A DNA stretch of 64,000 bases, taken from contig NW_019091491.1 of assembly GCF_001949145.1 (NCBI RefSeq), positions 983,210 through 1,047,209 of the forward strand, written 5' to 3'. Of the stretch, positions 36,601-48,744 are shown piece by piece. Under the pieces are notes generated by a model. It was not told where the DNA came from. It ran no database searches and saw only the letters and a list, made by a program, of their open reading frames with translations. The stretch's first letter is position 1, and each line of letters starts with the position of its first letter. The DNA is from Acanthaster planci. Its lineage: Eukaryota; Echinodermata; Asteroidea; Valvatida; Acanthasteridae. The position numbers and the translations under genes were made by a program.

Positions 36601-39600
36601 CTGTTAAATTGACATTTGGCTCTGTAACGTTCCATAAATATAGGTCTAACCAGAGCATTTCATTTATAACCAGAATTACACTGAATCCCAAAATTGGGTG
36701 TAACACTGAATCATTTTGTTACTGAACTAGCTGGTTCAGGCAGTAAATTCCGTCGGGGTACATTTTCTCCAAAACGAGCTCGCAGCCTTTCGCCATGAGA
36801 CGGCTTTGTTCGTTGCAAGAGATTTCGCTAACAATGGCTTATTGTGTAGGGGGAAGCGAGCGTACCTAACAGCCACAAACGGTTAGGAGCTTCGGTTTCA
36901 ATTTTATTCCGTTCTGGGAAATGTCTTTGTTTTTAAATAACATCTACAAACGAGTTTAATTTTTAAGAAAAAGCATTTTGACATTATATCTACTTTGTGT
37001 AGGCAGATTTTGCACACAGTTAATATTCTGTGCCGCTACATTTTAAATGCGACTCCTTTCTGCACCCTCCTTGTACTCAAAGCTAAGGTTGTGTAGCACA
37101 TGCACCGCCAGCCCATCTTTGCGACATTGATTGGGGATAGAAAGTTCTAAAATGCTTGCGCAATACATATACTAGGTATAATTCATGCGGTTTTGTTTAT
37201 CAAGGACTTTAACAGCAGAGCCAAGTAATGAAATGTTAGGTTAGCAAGCAAGCAATGTCAGTGTGATAAGGAAAAAACATCGTCCTTGTTTCCCTGGTGA
37301 TTTTGCTAAAACGAAATGGCCCTGTGTTGTAATGGGAAAGAAAACAAAAGACGCACATGCCAAGAGTTAATTAAACGCAGTCTTTTTTTTTTGAGTGCTA
37401 CCCTTCTACCGATTGAATTTCTTGGCAAAGTACCTCACAACAAAAAGGTGCAAACTGCGGCAGAAAGAGTATTTTTCTCGATTGGGGATGAATATATTGT
37501 CTCTTATAAAAAACTGAAGCCTTTATGTCTATGCCGTGCAGTTACAATGGTTTGTGCAGTAAATAAGGGTACTTTCTAACAAAATTCTTTGGGAAACATG
37601 TGCCAGCGTCAGTATTTCCTAGCATTGAAAAAGGTTAACTTGCAGTCAGTTTAAGTCCAAAACACATTAATAACGTGTAATTGATAATATAGATATTATT
37701 CGGAAATTTTCAATTTTTAAGGAGTTGCTTTAATAGAGATTAATGATAGATAATCCTTGATCAACAAGGTCCATTGTGCGTTGAAGGAGATGTCAAACCA
37801 TCGGGTACCAAGTATCTGAAGCTTGCTTTTGTCGGCGATGCTTTGTTGCACTATCTACGCGGAAATTCCACCCTGACCGCTCTGACAACGGTCTTCAACG
37901 CGGTAAGACTTCTATCTGACCCATATCATCTCTACAATACCAATTAAATGTTTTGGGCATCTTGGGGTCGTCCCCATGACCAATCCTTAAACTTTATGTT
38001 GCTCCTTTTTTACTCACGATATTTTTGCAGATTTGAAATTTTGTAGTTTAAATGTCAACCGATTTTGGTTCTCTTAGATTTTAAAGGCTATATCATTCAA
38101 GCACTTTACATATCAGTGAAAGATGATCAAAATAGCAGATGTCACGTCTAATATGGAAGCTGCAATTAAATAGAAAAACAGCCTGAATAATTCCAACCTT
38201 TGACTTTAATTTTGAAACAGGTCAAGAATATCCTTCAACTAGATTCACTGGCTGGAAAAGACCTCGTTCCCAAACTGGTGCATATGATAATCCTCACTGT
38301 GAGACAGGTACGCAGGAAAATATCAATTTTAATGTACGCCTACTTCCTCCTATTGAATATTAAATATCTTTTTGATCATACAATGTTTCATTTCAGCAGT
38401 GAGTCTATCGGATACCCATGTAATGATACAAAAACAATTTTCTCTTGATAAAAGAGAAAACAGAAGGCAGAAAGAGCTGTTTGCTAGAATCTATAGTCAA
38501 AAAAACGAAAGCAGAAACACCAAAGAAAAAAGTGGAAAAGGATATAAATATATCTCCTGGCTATGGAAGCCAAATCTTAGCCAGCTCAGTGTTAAAAATA
38601 CTGGCAAACATCCGTTTTCTTCACAGCCTGGATTTTGGATCAGCTGGAATGCGTATCGCTATCTGCCAAGCGCTGCGGAATGGCTGGATACGAAACAGTA
38701 CCCGCCTTCCGATGATCGTCACTGGGACAATGCTGCTATATTTAGCGGGTAACTTGCTGAATTTACTTAATTTAATTAAACTGCACTTGAATAGTGCCCT
38801 TCAATCTGAATTATTCGGGTTTCTGAATGATCTTTTCCCACTGCAAAAACAGTGCAAATCCCTACATGGTTTATGTTTTTCGGGACTCTATGTGTAGGCC
38901 CTGTAACTGGCAACAAGTGGAGCGGGGTAAACCCAAGGCCTGCTCAAAACTTTAATTCTTCCTACTCGGGTTTTTTTCACCCCTGCAGACTGCCCTTCGT
39001 TAACGGTATCCTTGGCCTAGCATATGTTGGCGTTTGTGACAGCAAAGAGGCAGTGTCTGTTTCGAGATTCCACAGTCTTGATGAGGCTACCGCCACGGCT
39101 GCTCATGAGATTGGACACAAGTAAGCTCCTTTCAGAAGGTTTGCCAGCAGAGATAAATACACATAATATATCATTAAAACTCATGCCATTATTGATATTC
39201 AAGGCAGTGAACTAGTCTTACCAAAGTTCCTCAGGCCCTTGTAAATTCCTAACACATTTTTCAAAACCCTGCATGCAACTCAATGCTGCCATTTCAAGCG
39301 CAACACAAGCACAATATCTATCTCTCTCCTGGCAGCTTTTGGTTTTTTACCTGGTAGTTCTGACGTCTTAAGAAAGCAATTGTTTAATAACCCCCTTCAA
39401 AAATGTAGTTCTCTTCATTAGCCCTCCTTGGATTGCTTCAACATGGTACCCAGGGGCTTGAAAGCAAAAAGATGCAAAAAATTCTCACATCACTCACACT
39501 AAATGAAAATTAACAGTAGCCAAGGAAAGGGTAGTTTTGGGCCCGTTAGATTTGGTCCGAAAAGTTGCTTCGCTGAACTTACGTTAAATAGTACAATAGC

Positions 39601-40827
39601 CTTTAAGGTTTTTCACATATAATTTAATTGAAACCTGGGAAGGTATTAAACAATAACAGAGTGTAGCGACTCTTAGATTTATAACTCAAAGTGCTATCAG
39701 TAACTGCAGATATCCTACTGCATTAGCCAGCAAGACTAAGGCGCTTAGAGGATAGTGCTAATTAAAGCCCTCAATGGAAAATGTAACTTAACACTTTTTT
39801 TTTGGTCACCGCAGTCTGGGCATGTGTCACGACAACCAGGACAATAGTTGTCCGTCTACTGGTTACGTCATGGCCCCCTACGAGAGTGAAGTTAAGATCG
39901 AACCCATATGGTCTTCGTGCAGTAGGCGTTACTACAACAGGTTTGTCGAGTAAGTTGACGTGTGCTGATTGGCTTAGCCTCATAAACAGGTGTTAAGGAG
40001 AACCAAAGCATTATTTTAAAATAACCTTCGGCTACATTGCTGTGGCTTTTTACACGCTTTTGAAATATTCTGCCAGCGTTATTACCACTTTTGCCCTTTC
40101 AGTGACAGTGACGTGTTCCCATTGCGCCTCCATCCAGTATGCCCTTTGACATGCTTGTCGCAAAAAAGAAATCCGCAACAAAAACAGTGGCTTACATGTA
40201 CCCTCACAAAAAAGGTAGCGTAACCCCCCCCCCCCAAAAAAAAGCCAGAAAGACATTCTGGTCCTAGAAGGCAAGCATAGAACAATACATATGCAACGTT
40301 CACTTATCGCTGGTAGATGCCTTTGGATTATGATGTACCTCAGTCCCAGCGGATGAACAGGGTGCCTTAACAAAATGTTTTCAAATTAAACCTCTAGTGA
40401 AAAGTGCTTGATTGTTTTAATTTCTAGGGACCCTTTAGGCTTTCTTCAACTAAAGGAATGCAGAAGAATGCACTTATTTGACTTCATTTATTCATAGAAA
40501 CACAAAATCATTTGGAAAATCCAACGTGCCAAAAAGTACCCACGCTCACCGTTTGATACCCGGCACGATATGTGGGAAAGGGGGACCCCCCATGTGATGC
40601 ACGAGCTGTATAACCTATGGATATTGTGCCTACTGCACCCCCCTCAGAAATCTGAAAGGAATTCCAAAGATTCCATCAAGATAAAAGAAGACACAATAGA
40701 GTGTGGGGTCCCCCTTTGCCACATATCGTTTCAATTGCACCGTTTGCAGGCAAAGTAATTATTTCCTTTTAAGATTCCTTGGTTTTGTTACGTCGACAGC
40801 TCGAACACCTGTTACAATGACTCCTAG
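33604..40827 (+). CDS. Protease B: minimal secreted M12B metalloprotease
   Basis: Predicted secreted zinc metalloprotease of 399 residues. Exons: 33604-33666, 34473-34536, 34665-34954, 35249-35393, 37769-37902, 38221-38307, 38627-38748, 38989-39120, 39815-39949, 40800-40827, totalling 1200 nt including the stop with all phases matching. Signal peptide is residues 1-17 (cleavage after ALA). The prodomain spans about 18-198 with Cys117 and Cys136, and Cys184 (ASCPVR) is a candidate switch. The catalytic domain spans about 200-399: zinc motif 341-352 with catalytic Glu342, Met-turn Met365, cysteines 318, 350, 358, 381 and 395. There is no ancillary domain after the protease. This layout resembles ADAM/ADAMTS proteases stripped to prodomain plus catalytic unit, as in P-I snake venom enzymes. 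That is a resemblance in architecture only; no role is implied. Confidence 0.9.
34473..34536 (+). CDS. Protease B exon 2
   Basis: 64 nt, phase 0 to 1, acceptor TATCTACAG, donor GTGAGT. It encodes NHRFSKDELQRYFGVDSDDK, identical to gene C. Confidence 0.87.
34665..34954 (+). CDS. Protease B exon 3 (prodomain)
   Basis: 290 nt, phase 1 to 0. It encodes residues 43-139 with VYVDAFGETLHMTVEHDDSG and the CIYSG / TTCVGL pair. Confidence 0.9.
35249..35393 (+). CDS. Protease B exon 4
   Basis: 145 nt, phase 0 to 1, donor GTGAGT. Residues 140-188, YIEPLDDEHAYKRD through ASCPVR. Confidence 0.88.
36140..36530 (+). pseudogene. Possible C-type-lectin-like fragment in intron 4 of B
   Basis: One continuous + frame keeps coding-like character across three stop codons. 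It reads LDEAASYCRGKF, GNITAMLN, stop, then CHGYHWIDD, SPY, stop, FGEPNCTKRCAIATANF and a third stop. The YCR, GYHWI and GEPN-CA spacing recalls the C-type lectin fold, and each stop could come from a lost Trp codon. The sequence is absent from the corresponding intron of C, so it is an insertion in B or a deletion in C. The identification is weak. Confidence 0.3.
37769..37902 (+). CDS. Protease B exon 5
   Basis: 134 nt, phase 1 to 0. It encodes CVEGDVKPSGTKYLKLAF, the start of the catalytic domain, and an NST sequon. Confidence 0.82.
38221..38307 (+). CDS. Protease B exon 6
   Basis: 87 nt, phase 0-0, acceptor GAAACAG, donor GTACGC. It encodes VKNILQLDSLAGKD and VPKLVHMIILTVRQ. Confidence 0.87.
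38627..38748 (+). CDS. Protease B exon 7
   Basis: 122 nt, phase 0 to 2, acceptor TTCTTCACAG. It encodes WISWNAYRYLPSAAEWLDTK and DDRHWDNAAIFSG. Confidence 0.88.
38989..39120 (+). CDS. Protease B exon 8 (HEIGH)
   Basis: 132 nt, phase 2-2, acceptor CCCTGCAG, donor GTAAGC. It encodes GILGLAYVGVCDSKEAVSV and ends TAAHEIGH. Confidence 0.9.
39815..39949 (+). CDS. Protease B exon 9 (third zinc His, Met-turn)
   Basis: 135 nt, phase 2-2. It encodes LGMCHDNQDNSCPSTGYVMA and WSSCSRRYYNRFV, with donor GTAAGT. Confidence 0.9.
40800..40827 (+). CDS. Protease B exon 10 (C-terminus)
   Basis: It follows TACGTCGACAG, completes Asp391, encodes SNTCYNDS and ends TAG. It aligns with the last exons of A and C. 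Confidence 0.87.
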
Positions 40828-41039
40828 ATTATGCGATCGGAATGCCAAGTCTACACCATCAAGAGACTACGCAACAACTTGAAAAGACAAAGTCCAATTA
40901 GCTTTGAATTACCTATTAGATTAGAGCATGCGTAATGCAGTAGACAGATCTTCATGCCTTCATTGGTCTGCTCTTTATTCTCATCAATTTTAAAGGCACA
41001 TGTATATCTTTGTGTAAGTCCGAAAGCGTTGTAAATGCC

Positions 41040-43740
41040 GAAGTTCCTTAAAGCCCTCCGAAGAGTGAGCGTGCCTCAACCTGAGGCAAAATTACGTGAT
41101 TTGTATCACATGGCAACAATCCAACCCAGCAGCTGGCCCACAATTTCTGATTTTGTACGTTGGACCCCGCCCCTCCTTTTAGAGGGTGTTTCACCCACCG
41201 AGTAAGTTTGGTACTGCCACGAATTTGGAGCGAAGATACCCACCCCTTAGCGCTCCCGTATCGTCGATCACTCCAGGATCTTACCTATCTCGATTTTTGA
41301 CGGTTTTTAGCAAATTCTTGTTTTTAGCATATTCGTGTTCTGCAAAAGCGAATATTTATTTTCTGAAAGTTTCAAACTTATAGGTGCTCTAAAAAGCTAA
41401 ATAAATTAACTTGATTAATTAAAAATGTTGACCTACCTCTCCAAATTTTAAACTTACTACTTCACGGACTGACGCACTGACTGACTGCGTGAAACGTGAA
41501 GACAATTACGTTTTATTTCAACGAATTGACCTATACAGTCTGGTATCTGGACCGTAAGCGATACCTGTCGATGCTGTTTGAAGTTCGGTGATTCAGAACC
41601 AGTCTTTAGCACTGTTCGGTGTCATTCATTGGCTGAACGTTGAACCTTAATCCCAACCCAGTTTCTGTTACTGTAAATAGCTGAGCTCAAGTATATATAT
41701 ATTTCTTATGATATTCGAACAAAATCGTGATGGACATTCGTACGATGACATAAAATCCTGAGCGAGGCGTACTTGTGTAGTCAGTCACGGCAACAAAACT
41801 GTAGCAGTCTCGTCTTTTGGAGCCCTGTCGGGCCGGCCCATGTCAGCGAGACTAAAAATAGCATTTATACCTTTTTTGTTCATGACGTTTTGAGCGTTGT
41901 GTTTTTCTTTTAGGTTGATTTAGTAAACCAGTCCAGATAAAATTTTAAAGTCTACACAGTTAAAAAGAAGCTAAATGCAACGAAGTGTAACAAGCTATAT
42001 CCAGTTGCCACGTTTCTGGTTAAAATTGCAAAGTATGCAAAAACCTAAAAGCATTGTTTGCTACATACTGCAAAAATAAGTACACAAGACCAAAACTCGA
42101 ATCGAATCTCTGTCGACTTTTTTTTGGGGGGGGTTAAAAACCATACGAAGCTTTTTATTTCAATTCTTAAATCAAAAATAACGAAAAGCTATTAATTACT
42201 TAATGCATTGACACCTGCCGTATTTTGCCTCAGAATTTAAGGAGCAAACAGTCAGACTTAAAGATCAGTGTTATCGTAAAATTCTCTCTACGTGAGCTAA
42301 GACCCTATTTATTTCATTTTCTTTCCAACTCCCCCCATACCACTGTTTGTTTGTTTGTTTGTATGCACTTCCCCTCAGATTTTTTATTCATTACAGTGCT
42401 GGCACTCCGTATCATAGAATGTTCGCCAGCTGTTACTGTATTCATAATTTTTGGTCTATATCCTTCATTAATGTCATTTGAAAGTCATTGTACTCTGTAA
42501 AACCACTAAGAGACAACTCTGACACTGTTAGATCTTCCACAAGTACCTTCTACTTTCCTTCAGCTTTTGCAAAGTTTTACTTTGTAGGACGTTTATAATC
42601 GAAAAATATTAACAAAGACAGTAGGGGATTTTAAACGAACCTTCAGATAAATCAACGTGGAAAGGTCCGCGCGCATGCGCAAACGACGTAGGTCACTGTT
42701 ATCCACAGAGAAATAACAATGTTATCGTTCCACGAAGCGACCCATCTGGATAACTTGCGCTTTGCGCTCATAAAATATGACAATGAAATTTTAACGAACT
42801 GACATATATGGTTTTAGCGCATAACTTTGACCCAGTACTATAAATTCTGCCCAACAAAATATCTCATATATTAAGTTAACTGTCGAACTTTATTAAAATA
42901 AGAAATCTGTGTCAATAAAGGTTAGTGTAGTGAGGGAAATGAAAGGTCCAAAACAGGCCAGACTTCAAACGCGTTTTTCTCGAAATGTCAAAAACTGAGA
43001 TAGGTCAGATCGTGGTACCACCGACGATATATTTGGGTACAAATTTGCCCCTTTCCCTTGTGACAGTTTAGCAGGCCACTGTGGAGTGATTTCATTGCCC
43101 TGGATGACTGCCAGTGCCGAGGATTGAATGCTTTTTGGCTCTCCACACAGCGTGAGTAAGGTTTATTGCCCTTGTTCTATTGTTTCCTGGGAAGATATCT
43201 GCCTGGCAGCTGGGAAGATCAATGACCCTTGCCAATGAGCATATGCAGCAAGGTATGAGACGGAGAACACCCCCCTGCTTTGTGTTGGTCATTGTCTCGC
43301 AGGAATCTGGGGAATTACTTTAGACATCTTGGGGGGATGTGTTAAGTAACAATAGTCTGGAATGTGTATAGGGATTGGACATGTTGGGGGTGTACCCCTC
43401 GGTCTTATTTCTTGCTGGGTATACGAATGAGTCATGCCAGGCTTGTTGTTGTTGTGTTTGGATGGCCCTAGATGGCCCAGCCGTTGCGGTAAGATTGTTG
43501 GGGGGTTGGGATACCCTCTTCCTTTGTATTTATTTGGCAAAATATTGATGAAAGGAAGAGATAGGAGCACAACAAATACTACATATAGTACCTAATTACG
43601 TAATTAACAGTGTGACTCACAGTGAGCCACGCTCCTACTTGCGCGTATAATGCAACATAGTTCACTCTTCGCATGGTCAATATTTAACCTTCTTGTTAGA
43701 TTTTAAAACAAATCAGTCAGACCTCGTACATTCAAACTTG
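41040..43740. other. Extra DNA inserted downstream of protease B
   Basis: Sequence after the stop of B follows gene A until about 41035, and the match to the region before the A poly(A) signal resumes near 43740. The 2.7 kb between has no counterpart in A. No transposon protein was recognised. An AATAAA at 41400-41405 could provide an earlier polyadenylation site. Confidence 0.5.
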
Positions 43741-43848
43741 GTTAAATTACTTCTTTATTTGCATAGGCTAGGCATGAATATGTGAATTTGTTGATTTGTT
43801 TTGTCTCATTTCAATTTGTTTTGTTTTAGCTCGGTACTAAAATATTGG

Positions 43849-43854
43849 AATAAA
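43849..43854 (+). terminator. Poly(A) signal homologous to that of protease A
   Basis: AATAAA lies in sequence matching the A poly(A) region but about 3 kb from the stop codon of B, so its use by B is uncertain. Confidence 0.4.
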
Positions 43855-44889
43855 GCGAAACGAAGAACGTTTATGCAAAAAGGAAGAACAGGATAGACGG
43901 AAAATCAAATTTACAATAAGTGAATTCAGAAAGTGAGCCAGACACCGAAGCCAAGAACAAACCGGTTGTTTTCAGGTTTTTTCTAATAAACAATCACCTT
44001 TAGGTGCTTTACTCTTTAATTTATTAAAGCACAAAGATTCACCAAGCCGCCACAAAACTGCCGAAAGGCGCTTTAATATACGTATAAATTAAGCCATTCA
44101 TCAATCATAGTGTACTTTATGTGGAAAACCTGCTTCCTCCTAAGTCCGTCGAAGTGATAAACTACTATATCTTGTCCTTGATTTACAAGTAGAGCTCATG
44201 GGCCTCTTGCTGTGGCCTCAAACGGGGTTAGTGCTTACCAATGTATCAAAAAGTAAACCACGTAATAGTTACAGCATGCTTCTCTAAACAACTCCAAACT
44301 GAGGTGCTCCGCTTTTCAAATGACACTGTGTTTATGTTGTTAATTGTGGTGAAGGGAAATTAAAAAACGCAGCACTGACTTTTTGGCGGGATTTTTCGCG
44401 TTTGCGTTTGTTTTCTGACTTTGTGTGGAAATGGAGGGATCTGCAAGAGCCAACACAAAAGTGCGCAGGGGAACAATAGCTGTAATCCGTTCCTACAGTT
44501 GGGAAGAATAACGAGTTGAAATTTGCAGAATCAACCGTGGCTAACTACGGGTAAAATTCAATGGTCTCGGATCGAGGGCTCCTAATATTAATAATTCTAA
44601 AAAAATGATACTGATTGCAAAACATTCATTAGGGTGACAACCACCAACTATGTCTCTTGGCCATTTACCAGCAGAAACGTGCATTCCGGTCAAAGAATTA
44701 AATGCTGCTATGAGTTGCAGGTTGGAAAGTCACACTCTTTACTTTTGGCATCACACAGTGTGATGAGGAGCTCTGGCCTTCGTTATTTGAAACTAGGTTA
44801 ATACCCTTTGGTAAAATTCCACCTTCAAATGGGACTGCCAAATAATCCCTGAATAACCTTGAAGAAAGTGAATGCCTCGATCAATGTCC

Positions 44890-45400
44890 AAAAGCGTCTC
44901 CGCTAAGAGAGTGAACATCAAATGTCAACTAGTCAGCAAAATGACATGATTCTATTATTTTCAATTATTTGACCCAGGTCTTTGATAAACAGTAGTCGGA
45001 AATTAAGGTATTTCCATTTCCCTAGGCTTTCTTGATACCTTCTCAAGACATTGAATTTAAAGGCATTAAATTTACATGCAACATCTACAACACCAGTACC
45101 TCCATTATCAGGGAGGCCGCTGATGGTAATTCGTTATCCCTGAAGGACAGTTTCAAACTCTCCATTTTTGAACGTACGACTCAGGACAGTTTAACCAAGT
45201 CAAAATAAGCAAGACCTGATCCAATATAACTGTTACTATAGCTTTAAAGTGAGATTCCGTTTTTCCAATGCGAGGTTCCCAATTTCGATTTGCATTCTCA
45301 TCATTGCCTACATAACTATATACCAAGAATTCTTATGTTATAATTAGTCCAAGAGAAACCACCAGGGTATATGTTTTCTGTCTTTCCATTTCCAAAGCCA
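44890..45400. other. Spacer, nothing recognised
   Basis: AT-rich DNA between the end of unit B and a LINE fragment; no feature supported. Confidence 0.4.
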
Positions 45401-45419
45401 TAAACCACGATTTCTGAAT

Positions 45420-46310
45420 ATTAATTCTTGACCCAAAACTCTACTAATGGTTTTGAAGACTTGAATAAATATCGTTGTGTCATCTGCGTGCTGTAGTAAT
45501 TAACACCCCTACCATCACCAACATGGATATAATCAACGTTAACTTTTGAGAGCTGATGACCCGTACTAATAATCATAAATTTAGTCTTACAACAATTCAA
45601 CATTAGACGGCTAGTTACCATCCAACTACGTAAATCTTTAATACATTAGGCCTATTCCATGACAACTATTGACGACCTCTAATTAGTTGGGAGAATTTTC
45701 GGGACTAAAAGAAACGTACAACTGCGCGCACATCAGTATAACAATGAACATTTGAAAGGTGGGCTTTATAATGTCAAATAAAGGACTAGTGTGCAGAATG
45801 AATAATTACGGTCCTTGGCAGGAGCTCTGTAGAACACCACAATCCATATTGAATTGTTCCGAGAGCATTCCATTTACGGGAACTCGTTGGGATCTATCAG
45901 ACAAATAAGAACTGTACTGTAACGGTACCATTTAGGAGCAGTTCCATCATGAGTCCCAAATTTAGACTGAAGAGTATTCAATAAAATGTGGCACTCAAAT
46001 CGAGCAAAACCAGGAAAAAGACGTGTTGTCTATCCATGGCTTTTTAATAAATCATTTCTAACCTTTGGTAAAACCGTCTCAGTACTGTGGTGCTTATGAT
46101 ACGCAGACTGAGCCTTGGGATACAAAATATACAATTCTAAATGAGCATGTAATTCATAACAACAGCTTGCTTAACCAGATAAGCAATGAACTGCAGCTCA
46201 CTGACAGGTCGATAATTCTCGATCAGCGGGTCAAGGCGAGACATTTTTCAATAAAAGGTTGACAATAGCTAATAGCCAAATCGCCGCAAAAAGGCCAGTG
46301 CGAACAGACA
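45420..46310 (-). mobile_element. LINE fragment, CR1/Rex-like reverse transcriptase, copy 1
   Basis: Minus-strand pieces, in order, read NYRPVSELQFIAYLV, FFLVLLDLSATFDT-like, SYLSDRSQRVPVNGMLSEQF, and LMLNCCKTKFMIISTGHQL. These match successive RT blocks of CR1/Rex-type LINEs. Frameshifts and a 26-bp deletion in the LDLSA region (relative to the second copy) show it is dead. Confidence 0.7.
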
Positions 46311-46520
46311 AATTACTGAGGCGAATGCAACTGACACCTCTTGTGGTGGACCCAGTAACCGGCTGGATCAGGGATTGAATTGACCTGGCCCAACCCCACA
46401 AATATATTTATTAACTTTGAGCAAGGATGAGCGGCTACCCTGACACAAGGGGGGATATCAGTTAACGAACGGCAGACTAAGCCTAGGGGCAGTTCGTTGG
46501 GTGGAAGTTTATCACCAATC
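45861..46520. repeat. Local duplicate, left copy (next to gap)
   Basis: Nearly identical to 46548-47213, in the same orientation, differing by scattered bases, a 26-bp deletion and a rearranged end. It abuts the N run at 46521. Confidence 0.9.
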
Positions 46521-46545
46521 NNNNNNNNNNNNNNNNNNNNNNNNN
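46521..46545. other. Assembly gap (25 N)
   Basis: A run of 25 undetermined bases; a single N also lies at 47214. Both near-identical copies of the flanking LINE segment end at one of these positions. Confidence 0.99.
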
Positions 46546-46547
46546 CT

Positions 46548-46980
46548 GAGAGCATTCCATTTACGGGAACTCGTTGGGATCTATCAGACAAATAAGAACT
46601 GTACTGTAACGGTACCATTTAGGAGCAGTTCCATCATGAGTCCCAAATTTAGACTGAAGAGTATTCAATAAAATGTTTTGATCCAAGGTATCAAAAGTGG
46701 CACTCAAATCGAGCAAAACTAGGAAAAAGACGTGTTGTCTTATCCATGGCCTTTTAATAAATCATTTTTAACCTTTGGTAAAACCGTCTCAGTACTGTGG
46801 TGCTTATGATACGCAGACTGAGCCTTGGGATACAAAATATACAATTCTAAATGAGCATGTAATTCATAACAACAGCTTGCTCAACCAGATAAGCAATGAA
46901 CTGCAGCTCACTGACAGGTCGATAATTGTCGATCAGTGGGTCAAAGCGAGACATTTTTCAATAAAAGGTTGACAATAGCT
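46548..46980 (-). mobile_element. LINE fragment, CR1/Rex-like reverse transcriptase, copy 2
   Basis: The minus strand encodes LDLSATFDTLDQNILLNTL, then LQSKFGTHDGT and SYLSDRSQRVPVNG, the RT palm region. It is part of the duplicated block. Confidence 0.7.
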
Positions 46981-47213
46981 AATAGCCAAATCGCTGCAAA
47001 AAGGCCAGTGCGAACAGACAAATTACTGAGGCGAATGCAACTGACACCTCTTGTGGTGGACCCAGTAACCGGCCGGATCAGGGATTGAATTGACCTGGCC
47101 CAACCCCACAAATATATTTATTAACCTTGAGCAAGGATGAGCGGCTACCCTGATTGTCTGAACGGCAGACTAAGCCTAGGGGCAGTTCGTTAGGTGGAAG
47201 TTTACCACCAATT
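46548..47213. repeat. Local duplicate, right copy
   Basis: Second copy of 45861-46520. It retains the 26 bp missing from the left copy and ends at the single N at 47214. Confidence 0.9.
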
Positions 47214-47214
47214 N

Positions 47215-47690
47215 AGCCGTCACCCCACTGTCAGTGCTCACAGACGACAAGCAATCCAACAGCAAAGACCACTAGCTCCCAGCCTAGGTTCACGACACTC
47301 AGCTCTATCACTGAAGTAATCTAGACCCAATACGGTTCGCTACTACACCTACCAGTTACAGTCACTACACGCAGCGCCCCTGGTGCAGCGTCCACGCTAA
47401 ACCTCGCAGTCACAGCACAGAATGGTACACAGCGTCCTCCACGATCCTGCCACTGTGCGACCCAGCAGCGAAACTCACTAACTGATTGTGCGCGCTCTAA
47501 GCACGCCGCAAGCGCCCAGACCTAGTGCTCTACGCAACGCTGGTTGGTCAACGCAATGCTTAATAATTCATGACTTAGACTGGCATTCATGCCTACCCCT
47601 CTTTCGTTACATTACTCATATATTCTTTTAAGAATCGAGAAGAAAGGAATTATTTGAAAATTGGAGACTTACCAGTCTTTTAAACGTAGC
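47215..47690. other. GC-richer stretch after the gap, nothing recognised
   Basis: The base composition is noticeably richer in C and G than its surroundings until about 47580. No gene or repeat was identified. Confidence 0.35.
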
Positions 47691-47739
47691 TTATAAATAA
47701 TTTCGAAAATGGTTTGTTATCGCATAAAAAACTAATGCC

Positions 47740-48110
47740 TGTCATCATCGGCAACAATCACTCATGCGGATTGGCAGGGAGAAATGTTCAAGACAATCTG
47801 AAGATCCTCTGAGACATTATTTATTATGTCAATAATGAAGATGAACAAGGCGCTATGTTAACTATCGATCAAGAGAAAGCTTTTGATCGAATACAAAAGA
47901 GTAATATGTTTGGAGTTTTGAGTAAAATTGGAACGAGTAAGTTAAAATTATGTACAATAAAGCCGCTAATTCGATCTTGGTTTACAAATTACCGAACCTT
48001 TTACTGTTACCAAAGGCATTCGTCAGGGGTGCCCAATGTCACCGCTTCTCTATTTGATCTGAAGGATGGCTTTAGTATGAGGTAACCATATCATTAGAGG
48101 TATTCCTTTG
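47740..48110 (+). mobile_element. LINE fragment, L1/Tx1-like reverse transcriptase
   Basis: The + strand encodes GLAGRNVQDNLKIL, a stop, IIYYVNNEDEQGAMLTIDQE, KAFDRI, then after a frameshift GIRQGCPMSPLLY. These are the conserved fingers/palm blocks of L1/Tx1-type LINEs. The fragment is dead. Confidence 0.75.
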
Positions 48111-48359
48111 ACCAGAAGTAGTCAGACTATTTTACTCCTGTTCCCATTACAAGTAATTTAGGTACTTAGTTTTAAGAATATTTTAAGCATGTCTAGTCTA
48201 CCCATGTGTCATTGGTATGCGGATTTTTTACATCAGACTCATTAGAAAATATCTAACCACTAGATGCACTAAAACATAGATCCATGCTTTCATTTTTAGC
48301 CCATTTGACTACTGTACCAGTCTTTTATATAGTCTACCTGGTTTACAAGTTGTAGAGGT

Positions 48360-48690
48360 TTTGTCATGTTTCACCATTGCTGTTTATGCTGAATTGGCTT
48401 CCAGTGAGGAATTAATTTTAAAATATTATTGCTGACATATTAATGCTTCCTTGGTTTGTCTCCAAACTATCTTAGCCTACTTACTGTAAAGAAGACCTCT
48501 TCTCACTACATTCTTCGTAGTTGTCTTAATATCTTACTCCGTTGGAATCCTCTCTCAACGCACTAACATTACACTTTGCGACCGGACCTTTGTTTCGCTG
48601 TTCCCATACACATTAGAGGGGCTGACAGCTTGGCCACTTTTAAGACATTATTGAAAAACTTATTTGTTAAAACAGGTCTTCTATTAATTC
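48360..48690 (+). mobile_element. LINE ORF2 3' end remnant
   Basis: One frame gives LNWLPV followed by NIIADIL; another gives HIRGADSLATFKTLLKNLF. This order (LHWLPV block, then SLxxFKxxLKxxLF) is the usual end of CR1/Jockey-group ORF2. It is frame-shifted. Confidence 0.65.
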
Positions 48691-48744
48691 CTAATGGTGT
48701 CAGTGTGAAGGGATCCCAGGGTACTCAGGGTTTCCATTATCTCA

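Larger units (their letters stand above)
32930..44890 (+). repeat. Segmental duplication unit B
   Basis: Sequence from about 32990 upstream of gene B to about 44890 downstream aligns with units A, C and D. It is longer than unit A mainly because of extra DNA in intron 4 and about 2.7 kb inserted between the stop codon and the A-like poly(A) region. Confidence 0.75.

Noticed and set aside
43289-43570. 93-codon proline-rich minus-strand open frame
   Set aside because: Composition follows G-rich low-complexity DNA; no homology recognised and it lies in extra DNA after gene B.
46065-46972. Paired 65-codon + strand frames (46065-46262 and 46775-46972)
   Set aside because: Nearly identical because the DNA is duplicated; both are antisense to CR1/Rex-like RT sequence.
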